In this document: in pieces, positions 5,668-6,589 of the stretch
Layout: each line of letters begins with the position of its first letter
How positions within the stretch are numbered: position 1 is the first letter of the stretch
Assembly (NCBI GenBank): GCA_016208345.1
Contig: JACQYG010000285.1
Location: 1-6,589, forward strand
Origin: Chloroflexota bacterium
GTDB taxonomy: Bacteria > Chloroflexota > DTOL01 > JACQYG01
Direction: 5' to 3'
DNA: 6,589 nt
Translations under genes and position numbers: made by a program
The notes under the pieces: generated by a model
The model's input: the letters and a program-made list of their open reading frames with translations, nothing else
Databases searched by the model: none
Told to the model about the DNA's origin: nothing

Positions 5668-5696
5668 ATTCTACTCTTTGCCACGCAAAAAGTCAA
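5668..5696 (-). promoter_or_regulatory. Sigma-70-type promoter for the permease-USP-TrkA operon
   Basis: On the minus strand TTGACT (5696-5691) and TAGAAT (5673-5668) are separated by exactly 17 nt, each differing from consensus at one position. Transcription would begin near 5661, leaving a leader of roughly 180 nt before the permease GTG. It is the best promoter in the window and the only convincing one. The T-rich start of the spacer supports it. Confidence 0.78.
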
Positions 5697-5740
5697 TAGG
5701 CACAGGGGAGGTGCAGGCTTAAGCAACGGTGCAGGGGTGC

Positions 5741-5788
5741 GCTCCTCCGCTCCTCTGCACCTTTGCTCCCCTGCTCCCGCGCTCCCCT
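5741..5788. repeat. Six degenerate 8-bp tandem repeats
   Basis: On the plus strand the units are GCTCCTCC, GCTCCTCT, GCACCTTT, GCTCCCCT, GCTCCCGC and GCTCCCCT, in unbroken 8-bp register. The block lies upstream of the operon promoter. It is similar in style to the 7-bp array at 1872-1906, but the period differs. It is likely a short tandem intergenic repeat prone to slippage. Confidence 0.75.
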
Positions 5789-5819
5789 ACTGGCGGCCTC
5801 CTCCCGCTTCAACCACCCA

Positions 5820-5871
5820 GCTTGACACCTGGAAGGCGGAGCGGGGCCTAGATACCTTCCAGGTCTCAAGC
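5820..5871. repeat. Long inverted repeat just after the Nramp-like gene
   Basis: The arms 5820-5836 and 5855-5871 match at 16 of 17 positions around an 18-nt loop; the core ACCTGGAAGG / CCTTCCAGGT is perfect. It begins 3 nt after the Nramp stop codon, so in RNA it would form a strong 3' hairpin. The minus strand continues CTGGGTGGTTG with no U-run, so it is not a classic intrinsic terminator. It may stabilise the 3' end or be a dispersed palindromic repeat. Confidence 0.7.
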
Positions 5872-5874
5872 GAC

Positions 5875-6589
5875 CTACCATAAGGGGCCGGGGAAGGCCG
5901 AGGAGATCACCAGGATCCCCGTCAGTATTATTATGGCAACCGTGGTGGCCCAGGCGATGAGGTTGTAGACCGGGCCATTCACATAGTTGCCCATGATCCG
6001 GCGGTTATTGACCAAGAGCAACATAAAGATCAGTACCACCGGTATCAGGAGACCGTTGATGCTCTGGGAGATAAGCATCACCCTGACCAGGGAGAGATCG
6101 GGCACCAGGACCAATCCAGCGCCGGTGACGATCAACGCCGTGTACAGAACGTAGAAGGCCGGTGCCTGGTCCAAGCTCTTGCCAATGCCGCTCTCCCAGC
6201 CAAAGGCCTCGCAGATGGCATAGGACGTAGAAAGGGGCACTATGCTGGCTGCCAGCATAGAGGCGCCGAAGAGGCCCGCGGCAAAGAGCTGCTGGCTGTA
6301 AGCCCCCGCCAGGGGCTCCAAGGCCCGGGCCGCGTCCTGGGCAGTCTCGATGGCGATGCCGGCCTTGTGCAGGGTAGCAGCGGTGGTGATGATGATGAAA
6401 AAGGACACGAAATCGGTGACGAAGGCACCGACGAGCACATCCAGCCGCTCGTACTTGTACTCCGAGGCCGTTATGCCTTTGTCGACCACCGAGGACTGAA
6501 GGTAAAACTGCATCCAGGGGGTGATCGTGGTGCCGATGGTGGCAATGAAGAGCAAGACGAAATTGGCCTCCAGGCGGAAGGATGGGACC
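5875..6589 (-). CDS. Nramp-superfamily divalent metal transporter, C-terminal half, NRMT-like (5' end outside window)
   Basis: The frame is open from the right edge to the TAG at 5875, giving 237 residues; the internal TTG at 6555 is not the start. The visible part begins VPSFRLEANF just before TM6 and should run through about TM11. TM6 reads ATIGTTITPWMQFYLQSSVV (16-35 of the visible part). In canonical Nramp Mn/Fe transporters this helix carries Met-Pro-His, with the Met sulfur favouring transition metals. Here Thr-Pro-Trp occupies the place, as I recall for NRAMP-related magnesium transporters (NRMT) and allied clades. A long polar loop (KGITASEYKYERLDV) precedes the next helix, and later helices include AAGLFGASMLAASIVPLSTSYAI and SQSINGLLIPVVLIFMLLLVNN, both typical of the superfamily. 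TM1 with its DPGN-equivalent site is outside the window, so the ion is undecided: Mg2+ or Mn2+ are the main options. Confidence 0.88.
   Translation of the reverse strand, partial: VPSFRLEANFVLLFIATIGTTITPWMQFYLQSSVVDKGITASEYKYERLDVLVGAFVTDFVSFFIIITTAATLHKAGIAIETAQDAARALEPLAGAYSQQLFAAGLFGASMLAASIVPLSTSYAICEAFGWESGIGKSLDQAPAFYVLYTALIVTGAGLVLVPDLSLVRVMLISQSINGLLIPVVLIFMLLLVNNRRIMGNYVNGPVYNLIAWATTVAIIILTGILVISSAFPGPLW

Larger units (their letters stand above)
5481..5874. other. Intergenic region and leader upstream of the permease operon
   Basis: This 394-bp gap contains, in transcription order, an inverted repeat just after the Nramp stop, 8-bp tandem repeats, a sigma-70 promoter and a leader of about 180 nt with two hairpins. 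I see no protein gene in it. TACCAGGTACCAGG at 5572-5585 is a tandem duplication of seven bases within the leader. Confidence 0.65.

Overview
The window is a moderately GC-rich bacterial fragment in which every gene I can support lies on the minus strand, so all genes read right to left. I infer a Chloroflexota (Anaerolineae/Caldilineae-type) origin with moderate confidence. The lipoprotein has a long Pro/Thr/Ala-rich linker after its lipobox. The intergenic gaps carry degenerate short-period tandem repeats and long palindromes. The gene repertoire (APC permease, universal stress protein, TrkA-type RCK proteins, BMP-family binding protein) also fits. No rRNA, tRNA, CRISPR array or transposase was seen.

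Layout in transcription order. At the right edge (6589-5875) is the C-terminal half of an Nramp-superfamily metal transporter. Its TM6 lacks the canonical Met-Pro-His site, pointing to the NRAMP-related (possibly Mg2+) clade. A long inverted repeat and a block of 8-bp tandem repeats follow. A near-consensus sigma-70 promoter (5668-5696) then drives a leader of about 180 nt with a GC-rich hairpin and a second hairpin followed by six U residues, a possible attenuator. Next is a compact run: APC-superfamily permease (5480-3936), an 80-aa two-TM protein overlapping it by 8 nt, a membrane-anchored universal stress protein (GTG start at 3684), a single-domain TrkA-N protein (3044-2631) and a full TrkA-N/TrkA-C protein (2589-1927). 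After a 134-bp gap with 7-bp tandem repeats comes a BMP-family lipoprotein (1792-632), which ends in a clear rho-independent terminator (537-576). At the left edge (301-1) is the N-terminus of a P-type ATPase of the magnesium-translocating type.

Working together: the five genes from 5480 to 1927 look like one functional unit, a permease plus membrane and cytosolic regulators. Two RCK proteins beside an APC permease, with no TrkH/KtrB channel in view, suggest regulated K+ (or amino-acid) uptake in which the APC protein is the transported pore. This is inference. The two flanking transporters are both plausible Mg2+ or divalent-metal importers, so the region as a whole looks devoted to cation homeostasis. 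The BMP lipoprotein may be co-transcribed but lacks its ABC partners here.
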